Source: Claveliimonas acetigenes (GTDB lineage: Bacteria; Bacillota; Clostridia; Lachnospirales; Lachnospiraceae). From it: a stretch of 29,590 bases of DNA. The position numbers and the translations under genes were made by a program. The first letter of the stretch is position 1; every line of letters begins with the position of its first letter. Of this stretch, positions 7,866 through 15,981 are shown in pieces. The stretch is from positions 1 through 29,590 of the forward strand of contig NZ_JAOQJU010000035.1 of NCBI RefSeq assembly GCF_025567385.1, in the 5' to 3' direction. The notes under the pieces were generated by a model. That model worked only from the letters and a program-made list of their open reading frames with translations, made no database searches and was not told where the DNA came from.

Positions 7866-9149
7866 TCATTTTTTTAGAAGTATGTGGAAGAATCCGGGAT
7901 AGGAGACATCCACGCATTGGCTGTCAAGAATCTGAGTCTCGCCTTCCGACGCCAGGGCGGCAATGGCGAATGCCATGGCAATCCGGTGGTCTAAATGGCT
8001 GTTAATTACGCTGCCGTGTAATGCGCCTGTGCCTTCGATTATCATACCATCTTCCGTAGGAGTGATGCTACCTCCCATTGCGCGAAGATTTTCGGTCACG
8101 GTGTCGATACGGTTCGTTTCTTTGACTTTCAATTCAGCGGCATCTCTGATAATGGTGGTTCCTTCCGCAAATGCAGCCAGCACGGCGATGATTGGGATTT
8201 CATCAATTAAAGTGGGAATCAGACTTCCTTCTATAACGGTTCCGCGGAGATGGCTGTAGCGTACCAGAAGATCGGCTGTCGGCTCTCCACCGGCAGTTTT
8301 TTCATTCAAATAGGTAATATCTCCGCCCATGTCCCTGCAGACTTTTAAGATACCTGCGCGGGTCGGGTTGATGCCTACATTCTGGATTAATAATTCCGAA
8401 CCGGGAACAAGAAGCCCGGCGGCGATGAAGTAGGCAGCAGAGGAAATATCTCCCGGTACGATGATTTTCTGGCCATACAGTTCTTCACAGGGAGAAACGG
8501 AAGCGGTGGTGCCGGAGGATTCGATTCGGGCGCCGAAGCTTTTTAGCATTAACTCTGTGTGGTTTCTGGAAAGGACCGGTTCTGTAACGGAAGTCTTTCC
8601 TTCTGCATATAATCCGGCCAGAAGGATGGCTGATTTTACTTGGGCGGAGGCAACCTTTGAGTGGTAGTGGATTCCACATAGCTGTCCCGGCTCAATTCTT
8701 AAAGGTGCGCAGTTGTTGTCGCGGATGCTGGTGATATGCGCACTCATCATGCGGAGAGGTTCCATAATCCTTCCCATGGGGCGGGAATTTAAGGAGTCAT
8801 CTCCGGAAAGGATGGATGTAAAGTTCTGCCCGGCAAGAATTCCGGATATGAGCCGGGTGGTGGTTCCGCTGTTTCCGGTGTCCAGGATATCGGAAGGCGG
8901 CAGGAGCCCGTGAAGCCCTTTTCCGTGAACCAGGATGGTATCAGAAGATTCTTCCACCTGAACTCCCAGTTTCCGGAAACAATCAATGGTGGAAAGGCAG
9001 TCTGCTCCTTTCAGAAAATTGGTAATCTCTGTTGTGCCTTTTGCCAGAGCGCCGAACATAATAGAACGGTGGGAGATGGACTTATCTCCGGGGATGGTAA
9101 TCTCGCCGCGTAAAGGGCTGGTTCTTTTAGAAATCTGAGTTGTTTTCAT
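7866..9149 (-). CDS. aroA: 5-enolpyruvylshikimate-3-phosphate synthase
   Basis: This 427-residue enzyme joins shikimate-3-phosphate and phosphoenolpyruvate in the sixth step of the shikimate pathway. Visible signatures are GDKSISHRS near residue 22 (PEP and S3P binding), LDTGNSGTTTRL near 90, SRPMGRI near 122, ASAQVKSAILLAGL, the LIDEIPI active-site Asp region, VKETNRID and the C-terminal LDHRIAMAFA. The NSGTT and RPMGR versions resemble the class II enzymes of Firmicutes, which tend to be less sensitive to glyphosate; that is inference. The length is normal. It follows tyrA by 29 bp on the same strand and has no promoter of its own that I can see, so the two form a small aromatic amino acid operon ending at the bidirectional terminator. 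Confidence 0.95.
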   Translation of the reverse strand: MKTTQISKRTSPLRGEITIPGDKSISHRSIMFGALAKGTTEITNFLKGADCLSTIDCFRKLGVQVEESSDTILVHGKGLHGLLPPSDILDTGNSGTTTRLISGILAGQNFTSILSGDDSLNSRPMGRIMEPLRMMSAHITSIRDNNCAPLRIEPGQLCGIHYHSKVASAQVKSAILLAGLYAEGKTSVTEPVLSRNHTELMLKSFGARIESSGTTASVSPCEELYGQKIIVPGDISSAAYFIAAGLLVPGSELLIQNVGINPTRAGILKVCRDMGGDITYLNEKTAGGEPTADLLVRYSHLRGTVIEGSLIPTLIDEIPIIAVLAAFAEGTTIIRDAAELKVKETNRIDTVTENLRAMGGSITPTEDGMIIEGTGALHGSVINSHLDHRIAMAFAIAALASEGETQILDSQCVDVSYPGFFHILLKK

Positions 9150-9178
9150 AGATGGATTCTCCCTATTGTTAGTTTGGT

Positions 9179-10273
9179 TTATCGTTCATATACGATGTAG
9201 CGGTATTTTTTCAAAAGCTCCGCAGCCCGCCTGGAGGAGTCTGCTTCGTAGAATTCGATGCGCAGTACGCCTTCTTCAAATTCACGGTTGTGGATGATCC
9301 CGATATTCTTAATACTGATATTGTTTGATGCCAGAATGGTTGCAATAGTGGCAATCCCGCCTGCCTCGTCAATAATATCACAGTACAGGGCAAAGGTTTT
9401 GCTGATTGCACCTGCGGAAGTGTCAGGAATGGAGTTGCGGTAATTTCTGGAAGCGTCGAACATGTTGTAAATGGTCTGCTCATCTGCCTGGTCTATGGCA
9501 GCCTTTGCGTGGGAAAGCGCTTCTATATAATCTCCCAGAATCTGGGAAATGTTTTCCCTGTTCTTTAAGCAGATATGCTGCCACATGGTGGGAGAAGAGG
9601 AGGCAATCCGGGTGATATCCTTAAATCCGCCTGCTGCAAGCTGTTTCATCACCCCGTCTTTTGAGTCTGTGTCCCGCACGTAGTTGACAAGCGTGGAGGC
9701 GATGATATGAGGCAGATGGCTGATGGTGCCCGTAATATGATCATGTTCTTTATAATTGAGGACGATGGGGAGCGCTTTCAGACTTGTGATAAAAGCAGTA
9801 TATTCTTCCACCCTGTCCTTACTGACTTTGGAAGTAGGTGTAATAATATAGTAGGCATTTTCAATCAGCATTGCCTTGGAGTTGGCATAACCACTCTTTT
9901 CAGAGCCTGCCATGGGGTGCCCGCCGATAAAGTGTTCTTCCATATGAAGACGTTCAATCTCCTGGTGGATGCTGGCTTTTACGCTGCCTACGTCGGTCAG
10001 GATACAGTCCTCTTGAAGATATTCCCGGATTTGAGGCAGGTAGGCAGTGTTATAAGCGACCGGAGCACACAGGAAAATGTAATGGCAGTGCCGGAAATTG
10101 TCGTCAATGGTAGTGGCTGCTACGTCAATCAGGGATTCCTGAGTGGCAAGAGCCAGTGTTTCTTTATTTTTATCAAAGGCTATAATCTGGTAATCGGGAT
10201 AATACTGTCGGATTGCTTTGGCAATAGAACCGCCGATCAGCCCCAGACCGATAAAGCCGATTTTCTTTTTCAT
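9179..10273 (-). CDS. tyrA: Prephenate dehydrogenase with C-terminal ACT domain
   Basis: This 364-residue enzyme oxidises prephenate to 4-hydroxyphenylpyruvate with NAD+ on the way to tyrosine. The N-terminal Rossmann motif GLGLIGGSIAKAI starts near residue 8, the prephenate-binding GGHPMAGSEKSGY segment lies near 128, and a C-terminal ACT domain (about 290-364) probably binds tyrosine for feedback control. I chose the ATG at 10273 because AAAGGA lies upstream at good spacing, the Rossmann strand MKKKIGFIGLG starts there, and the tyrA promoter (10306-10335) lies upstream; the frame stays open to 10444 but the extension would include that promoter. No chorismate mutase domain is fused. AroA follows 29 bp downstream. 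Confidence 0.94.
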   Translation of the reverse strand: MKKKIGFIGLGLIGGSIAKAIRQYYPDYQIIAFDKNKETLALATQESLIDVAATTIDDNFRHCHYIFLCAPVAYNTAYLPQIREYLQEDCILTDVGSVKASIHQEIERLHMEEHFIGGHPMAGSEKSGYANSKAMLIENAYYIITPTSKVSKDRVEEYTAFITSLKALPIVLNYKEHDHITGTISHLPHIIASTLVNYVRDTDSKDGVMKQLAAGGFKDITRIASSSPTMWQHICLKNRENISQILGDYIEALSHAKAAIDQADEQTIYNMFDASRNYRNSIPDTSAGAISKTFALYCDIIDEAGGIATIATILASNNISIKNIGIIHNREFEEGVLRIEFYEADSSRRAAELLKKYRYIVYER

Positions 10274-10305
10274 GTTTTTGCTTTCCTTTCTTTTTCTTCC
10301 GGAAT

Positions 10306-10335
10306 ATTGTACTACGTTCGTAGGAGGTTTGTCAA
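10306..10335 (-). promoter_or_regulatory. Promoter of tyrA-aroA with a palindrome in its spacer
   Basis: Read on the minus strand, TTGACA (10330-10335) and TACAAT (10306-10311) are separated by 18 bp, close to the sigma-A consensus. The spacer contains a perfect inverted repeat CTACG-TT-CGTAG (10312-10323, plus strand) next to the -10 box. A protein bound there would cover the promoter, so this is a candidate operator for aromatic amino acid control. Confidence 0.75.
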
Positions 10336-10391
10336 CGCTATGGCGCTTTAAAGTGAAAAAGCAATTATTCTGTAAAAGATGCATAAAAGAG

Positions 10392-10420
10392 TTGTAAAAA
10401 AAAGAGTTTTTTAGTACAAT
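10392..10420 (+). promoter_or_regulatory. Promoter of the EF-G-like gene
   Basis: TTGTAA (10392-10397) and TACAAT (10415-10420) are separated by exactly 17 bp. The spacer is an A-run, GAG, then a T-run. It is divergent from the tyrA promoter, with about 56 bp between the two -35 boxes. The gene's ribosome-binding site AAGGAGG follows at about 10444. Confidence 0.75.
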
Positions 10421-10458
10421 ATACATATGAGATTTTACGAACAAGGAGGCAGCTAAAT

Positions 10459-12534
10459 ATGAAAGTTTACAGAACGGACGAAATCAGAAACGTGGTCCTG
10501 TTAGGACATGGAGGATGCGGGAAGACAAGCCTTGTGGAGGCTATGGCTTACGTATCCGGCGCCGTGAATCGTATGGGTAAAGTGGCGGATGGCAATACAA
10601 TCAGCGATTTTGATAAAGAAGAGCAGAAACGTGGATTTTCAATCAGTACATCTTTGGTGCCGATTGAATGGGAAAAGGCGAAGATTAATATTCTGGATAC
10701 ACCGGGATATTTTGATTTTGTGGGAGAAGTTGAAGAAGCAGTCAGCGCTGCGGACGCGGCAGTTGTTGTAGTGTCCGGTAAGGCAGGCGTAGAGGTAGGT
10801 ACAGAGAAGGCGTGGGAATTGTGCGATAAGTATAACCTGCCCCGTATGGTCTATGTAACAGAGATGGATGTGGATGACGCCAGTTTCCGTGAGGTAGTGC
10901 AGCAGCTTACAGACCGTTATGGTAAGAAGATCGCACCGCATTTCCAGCCAATCCGTGAGAATGAGAAATTGGTGGGTTACGTGAATGTTATTAAGAATTC
11001 CGGAAGAAAGTATACAGGCATCGGACAGAGAGAAGAATGCGAGATACCGGAGTACTGCAAACCCAATCTTGAAATTTACCGTGAGAAATTATTAGAAGCA
11101 GTTGCGGAGATCAGTGAAGAATATATGGAACGCTATTTTGCAGGTGAAGAGTTTTCTGTAGAAGAGATCCGCGCAGCAATGCGTACAGAAGTTATGGAAG
11201 GAAGCATTGTCCCGGTAGCGATGGGATCGAATATCCAGGCGCAGGGCGTGGCGAACCTTCTTTCGGATATTGTTCGTTTCTTCCCAAGCCCTGACTGCAG
11301 GGAGTGCGCAGGAATTAACCGCACAACGAATGAGATCTTTGAGGCGGATTATGATTTCGCGGTGGCGAAGAGTGCTTATGTATTTAAGACGATGGTGGAT
11401 CCGTTTATCGGAAAATATTCCTTCGTTAAAGTTTGTTCCGGTGTTATCAAAGGAGAAGATACGCTGTATAATCCTACGTCGGAGGCAGAAGAGAAACTGG
11501 GCAAGATTTATACTATGTCCGGTAATAAGCCGACGGAAGTAAGCGAGATGTTTGCCGGTGATATCGGAGCGATTGCGAAGCTTGCCAATACGAAGACGGG
11601 AGACACTCTCTCCACGAAGGCAAATCAGGTTCTTTACGGAAAGACAGAGTACTCGAAACCTTATACATATATGAAGTATGCCTGCAAGAATAAAGGCGAT
11701 GAAGATAAAGTATCCCAGGCTCTGCAGAAGATGATGGCGGAGGATGTGACGCTCAAGGCTGTCAATGACAGTGAGAACCGTCAGACATTGATTTATGGAA
11801 TGGGCGACCAGCATCTTGAGATTACAGCAAGCAAGCTGGCGGCAAGATATAAATGTGAGATTCAGCTTGAGACGCCGAAGGTTGCTTTCCGTGAGACAAT
11901 CAAGAAGAATTCAGACGTAGATACCAAGTATAAGAAGCAGTCCGGCGGACATGGACAGTACGGCCACGTTAAGATGCGCTTTGAGCCTTCCGGGGATATG
12001 GAGACTCCGTATGTATTTGAAGAGTGTGTAGTAGGCGGAGCTGTTCCGAAGAATTACTTCCCGGCAGTGGAAAAAGGATTGCAGGAATCTGTGCTGAAGG
12101 GACCTCTTGCAGGTTATCCGGTAGTCGGCGTGAAGGCAACTCTTTATGATGGATCTTATCATCCGGTAGATTCTTCTGAGATGGCATTTAAGACGGCTAC
12201 GATCCAGGCGTTTAAGAAAGGCTTTATGGAAGCCGGACCGGTTCTGTTAGAGCCAATCGCGTCTGTGAAGGTTACGGTTCCGGATGATTACACCGGCGAT
12301 GTAATGGGCGATCTGAATAAACGCCGCGGACGTGTCCTTGGTATGACACCTGTCAATGGCGGTTATCAGATCATTGAGGCAGATGTGCCGATGACAGGAA
12401 TGTTCGGTTATTGCACCACTCTCCGTTCTATGACCGGCGGACGCGGAACGTATGAGTACGAATTTGCACGTTATGAGCAGGCTCCGTCCGATGTTCAGGA
12501 AGCAGAGATTGCAAAGCGCGCGGCAGAAGAATAA
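10459..12534 (+). CDS. Elongation factor G-like GTPase paralog with altered G motifs
   Basis: This 691-residue protein has the EF-G domain order: G domain, domain II, III, a domain IV with GGHGQYGHVKMRFEP and a domain V ending near VLGMTPVNGG. Classical EF-G moves tRNA-mRNA on the ribosome. Here several catalytic positions differ. The P-loop is GHGGCGKT (16-23) instead of GHIDAGKT. The switch II motif is DTPGY (80-84), where EF-G has DTPGH with the catalytic histidine. The guanine-specificity motif NKxD is replaced by TEMD (134-137). Switch I reads RGFSIS rather than RGITI. It therefore belongs to the EF-G-like paralog group and is unlikely to be the housekeeping fusA, which normally sits in the rpsL-rpsG-tuf cluster. 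Function may be ribosome-related but slow or non-hydrolysing. It is monocistronic, with its own promoter and terminator. Confidence 0.85.
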   Translation: MKVYRTDEIRNVVLLGHGGCGKTSLVEAMAYVSGAVNRMGKVADGNTISDFDKEEQKRGFSISTSLVPIEWEKAKINILDTPGYFDFVGEVEEAVSAADAAVVVVSGKAGVEVGTEKAWELCDKYNLPRMVYVTEMDVDDASFREVVQQLTDRYGKKIAPHFQPIRENEKLVGYVNVIKNSGRKYTGIGQREECEIPEYCKPNLEIYREKLLEAVAEISEEYMERYFAGEEFSVEEIRAAMRTEVMEGSIVPVAMGSNIQAQGVANLLSDIVRFFPSPDCRECAGINRTTNEIFEADYDFAVAKSAYVFKTMVDPFIGKYSFVKVCSGVIKGEDTLYNPTSEAEEKLGKIYTMSGNKPTEVSEMFAGDIGAIAKLANTKTGDTLSTKANQVLYGKTEYSKPYTYMKYACKNKGDEDKVSQALQKMMAEDVTLKAVNDSENRQTLIYGMGDQHLEITASKLAARYKCEIQLETPKVAFRETIKKNSDVDTKYKKQSGGHGQYGHVKMRFEPSGDMETPYVFEECVVGGAVPKNYFPAVEKGLQESVLKGPLAGYPVVGVKATLYDGSYHPVDSSEMAFKTATIQAFKKGFMEAGPVLLEPIASVKVTVPDDYTGDVMGDLNKRRGRVLGMTPVNGGYQIIEADVPMTGMFGYCTTLRSMTGGRGTYEYEFARYEQAPSDVQEAEIAKRAAEE

Positions 12535-12559
12535 GAATAGAAAAAAGGTAGATTCTATG

Positions 12560-12597
12560 ACCGGGATGTACACTTGGCGGTGTACATCCCGGTTTTT
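12560..12597 (+). terminator. Terminator of the EF-G-like gene
   Basis: A near-perfect stem ACCGGGATGTACAC / GTGTACATCCCGGT with a short loop is followed by TTTTTAT. It lies 25 bp after the stop codon. Confidence 0.94.
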
Positions 12598-12763
12598 ATG
12601 ATAATGGGAAATTCGAGGCGGACTTGTCCGCTTTGTTATAATTTATTGTGAATTGGGGATAATACCTTCAGTATAAAGATTAAATCAATCAAAAACGGTC
12701 AAAAAGAACCAAAATTGTGCAGAATACATAAAAATAGATTTGGTAATTTGTGAATTAGTGTGA
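12598..12763 (+). promoter_or_regulatory. Leader upstream of the fructose operon promoter, with candidate operator
   Basis: No gene is seen here. A perfect palindrome GCGGACTTGTCCGC lies at 12618-12631. Three direct repeats follow at exact 10-bp steps: TCAAAAACGG (12689-12698), TCAAAAAGAA (12699-12708) and CCAAAATTGT (12709-12718). Helically phased direct repeats of this type are typical DeoR-family operators, and the operon ends with a DeoR gene. They lie about 45 bp upstream of the -35 box, so repression may involve looping or the repeats may act as an upstream element. Confidence 0.5.
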
Positions 12764-12792
12764 TTGACTTTGGCTGAGTTTGAAAGTATAAT
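12764..12792 (+). promoter_or_regulatory. Promoter of the fructose PTS operon
   Basis: TTGACT (12764-12769) and TATAAT (12787-12792) are separated by 17 bp, a nearly perfect sigma-A promoter. AAGGAGG at 12811-12817 leads into the fruK ATG at 12825. Confidence 0.88.
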
Positions 12793-12824
12793 ACAATTAC
12801 AAAATAAAGCAAGGAGGAAATGAG

Positions 12825-13736
12825 ATGATTTACACGGTTACATTTAATCCGTCGTTAGATTATATCGTTTCAGTAGAAGATTTTAAGCTCGGGCTTACGA
12901 ATCGGACCAGTTCGGAATTAATGCTTCCCGGAGGGAAGGGATTGAATGTTTCGATGGTACTTGGAAATCTGGGGATCGAGAATACGGCGCTTGGATTTGA
13001 GGCCGGATTTACAGGGAAGGAGATTATCCGCCGGGTAGAGAAGATGGGAGTAAGAACCGATTTTATCCCAATTGAAAACGGTATTTCAAGAATCAACTTA
13101 AAATTGAAATCTATTGACGGGACGGAAATCAATGGCTGCGGACCTTATATTGATGAAGCCGCTTTGAAGAAGCTGATGGAGAAGTTGGACGCCCTGGAGG
13201 AAGGGGATGTCCTGATCCTGGCAGGAAGCATCCCGAATTCTATGCCGGATGATATTTATAAGAAGATTATGGCAAGACTTCAGGGGCGCGGTGTGATGAT
13301 TGTAGTGGATGCCACAAGAGATCTTCTGGTTAATGTTCTGGAATATCATCCGTTTTTGGTAAAGCCAAATAATCATGAGTTAGGTGAGATTTTTAAGACG
13401 GAGCTTCGGACAAGGGAGGAAGTTATTCCTTATGCCAGGAAGCTTAAGGAAATGGGAGCTGTGAATGTACTGGTTTCTATGGCCGGCGAGGGAGCTGTTC
13501 TGGTAGCGGAGGATGGAACCGTGCAGGAGGCGCCGGCTCCGAAAGGAAAGCTTATCAATGGCGTGGGCGCCGGGGATTCCATGGTGGCAGGTTTTATCGC
13601 GGGATGGTTGGAAAAGAAGGATTACAGACATGCATTCTGCATGGGAGTTTCGGCAGGAAGTGCAAGTGCATTTTCAGAGATGTTGGCAACAAAAGAAGAG
13701 ATAGAGACAGTATATAAACAGGTAATCGGTGAGTAG
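12825..13736 (+). CDS. fruK: 1-phosphofructokinase
   Basis: This 303-residue PfkB-family enzyme converts fructose-1-phosphate, the product of the fructose PTS, to fructose-1,6-bisphosphate using ATP. Features are the N-terminal MIYTVTFNPSLDYI strand, LPGGKGLNVS near residue 36, ILAGSIPNS in the middle and the catalytic GVGAGDSMVAGF motif near the C-terminus. The start is supported by AAGGAGG eight bases upstream. It is the first gene of the operon; the fructose permease follows 11 bp after its stop, with the permease's AGGAGG overlapping the fruK stop. This context makes the fructose-1-phosphate assignment much firmer than for the paralog at 96. Confidence 0.93.
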   Translation: MIYTVTFNPSLDYIVSVEDFKLGLTNRTSSELMLPGGKGLNVSMVLGNLGIENTALGFEAGFTGKEIIRRVEKMGVRTDFIPIENGISRINLKLKSIDGTEINGCGPYIDEAALKKLMEKLDALEEGDVLILAGSIPNSMPDDIYKKIMARLQGRGVMIVVDATRDLLVNVLEYHPFLVKPNNHELGEIFKTELRTREEVIPYARKLKEMGAVNVLVSMAGEGAVLVAEDGTVQEAPAPKGKLINGVGAGDSMVAGFIAGWLEKKDYRHAFCMGVSAGSASAFSEMLATKEEIETVYKQVIGE

Positions 13737-13747
13737 GAGGAAATGGA

Positions 13748-15664
13748 ATGAGAATTACAGAACTGTTAGACAAACGGAGTATTTCCCTTTCAGGAACACC
13801 GGGAAGTAAGAGCGAGGCTCTCGACCAGGTGGTTGAACTGATGGTGAAAAGCGGTAAGATTAAAGATGCGGAAAGTTACCGCAGGCAGGTATACGCAAGA
13901 GAAGAAGAAAGTACGACAGGCATCGGGGAAGGAATTGCCATTCCCCATGGAAAATGCGACGCAGTAAGTAAGCCCGGGCTTGCGGCAATGGTAGTAAAGG
14001 ATGGGGTTGACTTTGATTCACTGGACGGAGAACCGGTTACGTTGATTTTCCTGATTGCAGCGCCGAATACAGAGGATAATGTCCACCTTGATGTGTTGAG
14101 TAAACTTTCTGTGCTGATGATGGATGAGGAATTTTCTAATAATCTCCGCAATGCAAAATCTGTGGATGAATTCCTTGCAATTATTGACAAAGCAGATGAA
14201 GAAAAAGCAAGTATTGACGAAAGACTGGCGGACACGGGCGAGGCAGAAGGTGCGCAGGTAAAGATTCTTGCCGTGACATCCTGTCCCACGGGAATTGCTC
14301 ATACTTATATGGCTGCAGAGGCACTTGAGAAGGCAGCGAAAGAGAAGAATTGTTATATCAGAATAGAAACCAGAGGATCCGGCGGGGCAAAGAACGTGCT
14401 GACTGCAAAGGAAATCGAAGAGGCAGACTGTATTATCGTTGCAGCAGATACACAGGTTCCCATGGACAGATTTGATGGGAAGAAAGTGATTGAATGTCAG
14501 GTGTCTGATGGAATCAGCCGGGCAAATGAATTGGTAGAGCAGGCAATTGCAGGAAATGTTCCGGTATATCATGGGCAATCAGGAACAAAAGCCGTGGGAC
14601 AGCCGACAAAAAAGAGCGGCGGTGTGGGACATCAGATTTATGCACAGCTTATGAATGGAGTGTCCCATATGCTTCCTTTCGTAGTCGGAGGAGGTATTCT
14701 GATTGCGATTGCATTCTTGATTGACGGACTCTGTGTGGATATGAACGCGCTGGATGTAGCAGAAAGAGTAAACTTTGGTACGATTACGCCAATCGCGGCA
14801 TGGTTCAAGAACCTGGGCGGTGTTGCATTCGGATTCATGCTTCCGGTGCTGGCAGGATTTATTGCGATGGCAATCGGAGACAGACCTGCGCTGGCGCTTG
14901 GCTTTGTAGGCGGGATGATTGCAGCTAATGGTAAATCTGGTTTTTTGGGAGCGCTGGTAGCTGGTTTTGTGGCAGGCTATACAATTCTCCTTCTTCGCAA
15001 GGTTTGTGATAAGCTGCCGGATTTCCTGGAAAAAATCGCGCCGGTACTCATTTATCCGCTGATTGGTATTCTGATTATGGGGCTTTTGATGTCCTTCATA
15101 GTAGAGCCGGTAATGGGCGGCATCAATACGGCACTGAATAATGGACTTACAAGCATGGGAGGCACAAGCAAGGTAATTCTGGGATTGATTCTTGGCGGTA
15201 TGATGGCGATTGACATGGGTGGCCCGTTTAATAAAGCGGCGTATGTATTCGGTACAGCGGCAATCGCAGCGGGAAATTATGATATTATGGCGGCTGTTAT
15301 GATTGGAGGAATGACGCCTCCTTGTGCAATTGCACTGGCAACACTTCTCTTTAAGAAGAAATTTACAAAAGAAGAGAGAGAATCCGGTCCTACTAACTTT
15401 ATCATGGGGCTTGCATTTATCACAGAGGGAGCAATTCCATATGCGGCATCGGATCCGATCCATGTACTTCCATCCTGTGTGATTGGTTCAGGAGTGGCAG
15501 GAGCGCTGTCTATGCTGTTTGGCTGTACGCTGATGGCTCCTCACGGCGGAATCTTCGTATTCCCGGTGGTGGGAAATGCCCTGATGTATGTTGTGGCGCT
15601 GGTTGCAGGAACGGCAGTATCTACTATATTGCTTGGCATATTGAAGAAAAATGTTGAAGAGTAG
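13748..15664 (+). CDS. fruA: PTS fructose-specific enzyme IIABC
   Basis: This 638-residue protein is a three-domain fructose permease in the order IIA-IIB-IIC. IIA (about 1-150) carries phospho-acceptor His67 in AIPHGKCD. IIB (about 171-270) has Cys179 in the TSCPTGIAHTYMAAEAL motif typical of fructose-type IIB domains. IIC (about 300-638) is the membrane channel, with several long hydrophobic stretches and motifs such as PVLAGFIAMAIGDRPA and GGPFNKAAY. It imports fructose while phosphorylating it at C1. The length matches other fused FruA proteins. It sits between fruK and a dedicated HPr and EI, so all components from PEP to fructose-1,6-bisphosphate lie in one operon. Confidence 0.95.
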   Translation: MRITELLDKRSISLSGTPGSKSEALDQVVELMVKSGKIKDAESYRRQVYAREEESTTGIGEGIAIPHGKCDAVSKPGLAAMVVKDGVDFDSLDGEPVTLIFLIAAPNTEDNVHLDVLSKLSVLMMDEEFSNNLRNAKSVDEFLAIIDKADEEKASIDERLADTGEAEGAQVKILAVTSCPTGIAHTYMAAEALEKAAKEKNCYIRIETRGSGGAKNVLTAKEIEEADCIIVAADTQVPMDRFDGKKVIECQVSDGISRANELVEQAIAGNVPVYHGQSGTKAVGQPTKKSGGVGHQIYAQLMNGVSHMLPFVVGGGILIAIAFLIDGLCVDMNALDVAERVNFGTITPIAAWFKNLGGVAFGFMLPVLAGFIAMAIGDRPALALGFVGGMIAANGKSGFLGALVAGFVAGYTILLLRKVCDKLPDFLEKIAPVLIYPLIGILIMGLLMSFIVEPVMGGINTALNNGLTSMGGTSKVILGLILGGMMAIDMGGPFNKAAYVFGTAAIAAGNYDIMAAVMIGGMTPPCAIALATLLFKKKFTKEERESGPTNFIMGLAFITEGAIPYAASDPIHVLPSCVIGSGVAGALSMLFGCTLMAPHGGIFVFPVVGNALMYVVALVAGTAVSTILLGILKKNVEE

Positions 15665-15703
15665 AAGCTTATACAATAAAATAAAAGAAAAAGGAGAATA
15701 GTT

Positions 15704-15961
15704 ATGAAAGAATTTAAGTATGTAATTACAGACCCGGAAGGAATCCATGCGCGCCCGGCAGGGGAATTAGTAAAGGCTGCGAAGGCATTTACGTGCAGTA
15801 TTCAATTGTCCAAAGACGGCAAGGCAGGCGATTGCAAGAAAATCTTCGGACTTATGGGACTTGGCGTAAAGAAAGGCAATGAGGTTGTCCTTACCTTTGA
15901 TGGCGAAGATGAAGATGCGGCATACGAGGCAATCAGCAGATTCATGCAGGAGAACCTGTAA
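15704..15961 (+). CDS. ptsH: HPr, phosphocarrier protein of the PTS (second copy, Lys at position 46)
   Basis: This 85-residue HPr has the active-site His15 in GIHARPAGEL, so phosphotransfer from enzyme I to EIIA should work. The regulatory serine normally at position 46 is replaced by lysine: the local sequence is DCKKIFGLMGLG, with Lys45-Lys46-Ile47. Without that serine, HPr kinase cannot modify this copy and it should not act as a CcpA corepressor. The other HPr in the window (2313) keeps Ser46. The ribosome-binding site AAAGGAGA lies at good distance, 39 bp after fruA. Enzyme I follows after about 100 bp containing a hairpin. Confidence 0.94.
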   Translation: MKEFKYVITDPEGIHARPAGELVKAAKAFTCSIQLSKDGKAGDCKKIFGLMGLGVKKGNEVVLTFDGEDEDAAYEAISRFMQENL

Positions 15962-15981
15962 ATCATATGGACAGTTTACGC

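Noticed and set aside
10274..10444. N-terminal extension of tyrA
   Set aside because: The extension would cross the tyrA promoter and its palindrome; the Rossmann start and ribosome-binding site support 10273.
11092..11814. Minus-strand open frame of 240 codons opposite the EF-G-like gene
   Set aside because: It is a shadow of the EF-G-like coding sequence; composition is unlike a protein and there is no start context.
14579..15463. Minus-strand open frame of 294 codons opposite fruA
   Set aside because: The translation is Cys/His/Arg-rich nonsense antisense to the IIC domain; fruA is clearly the real gene.
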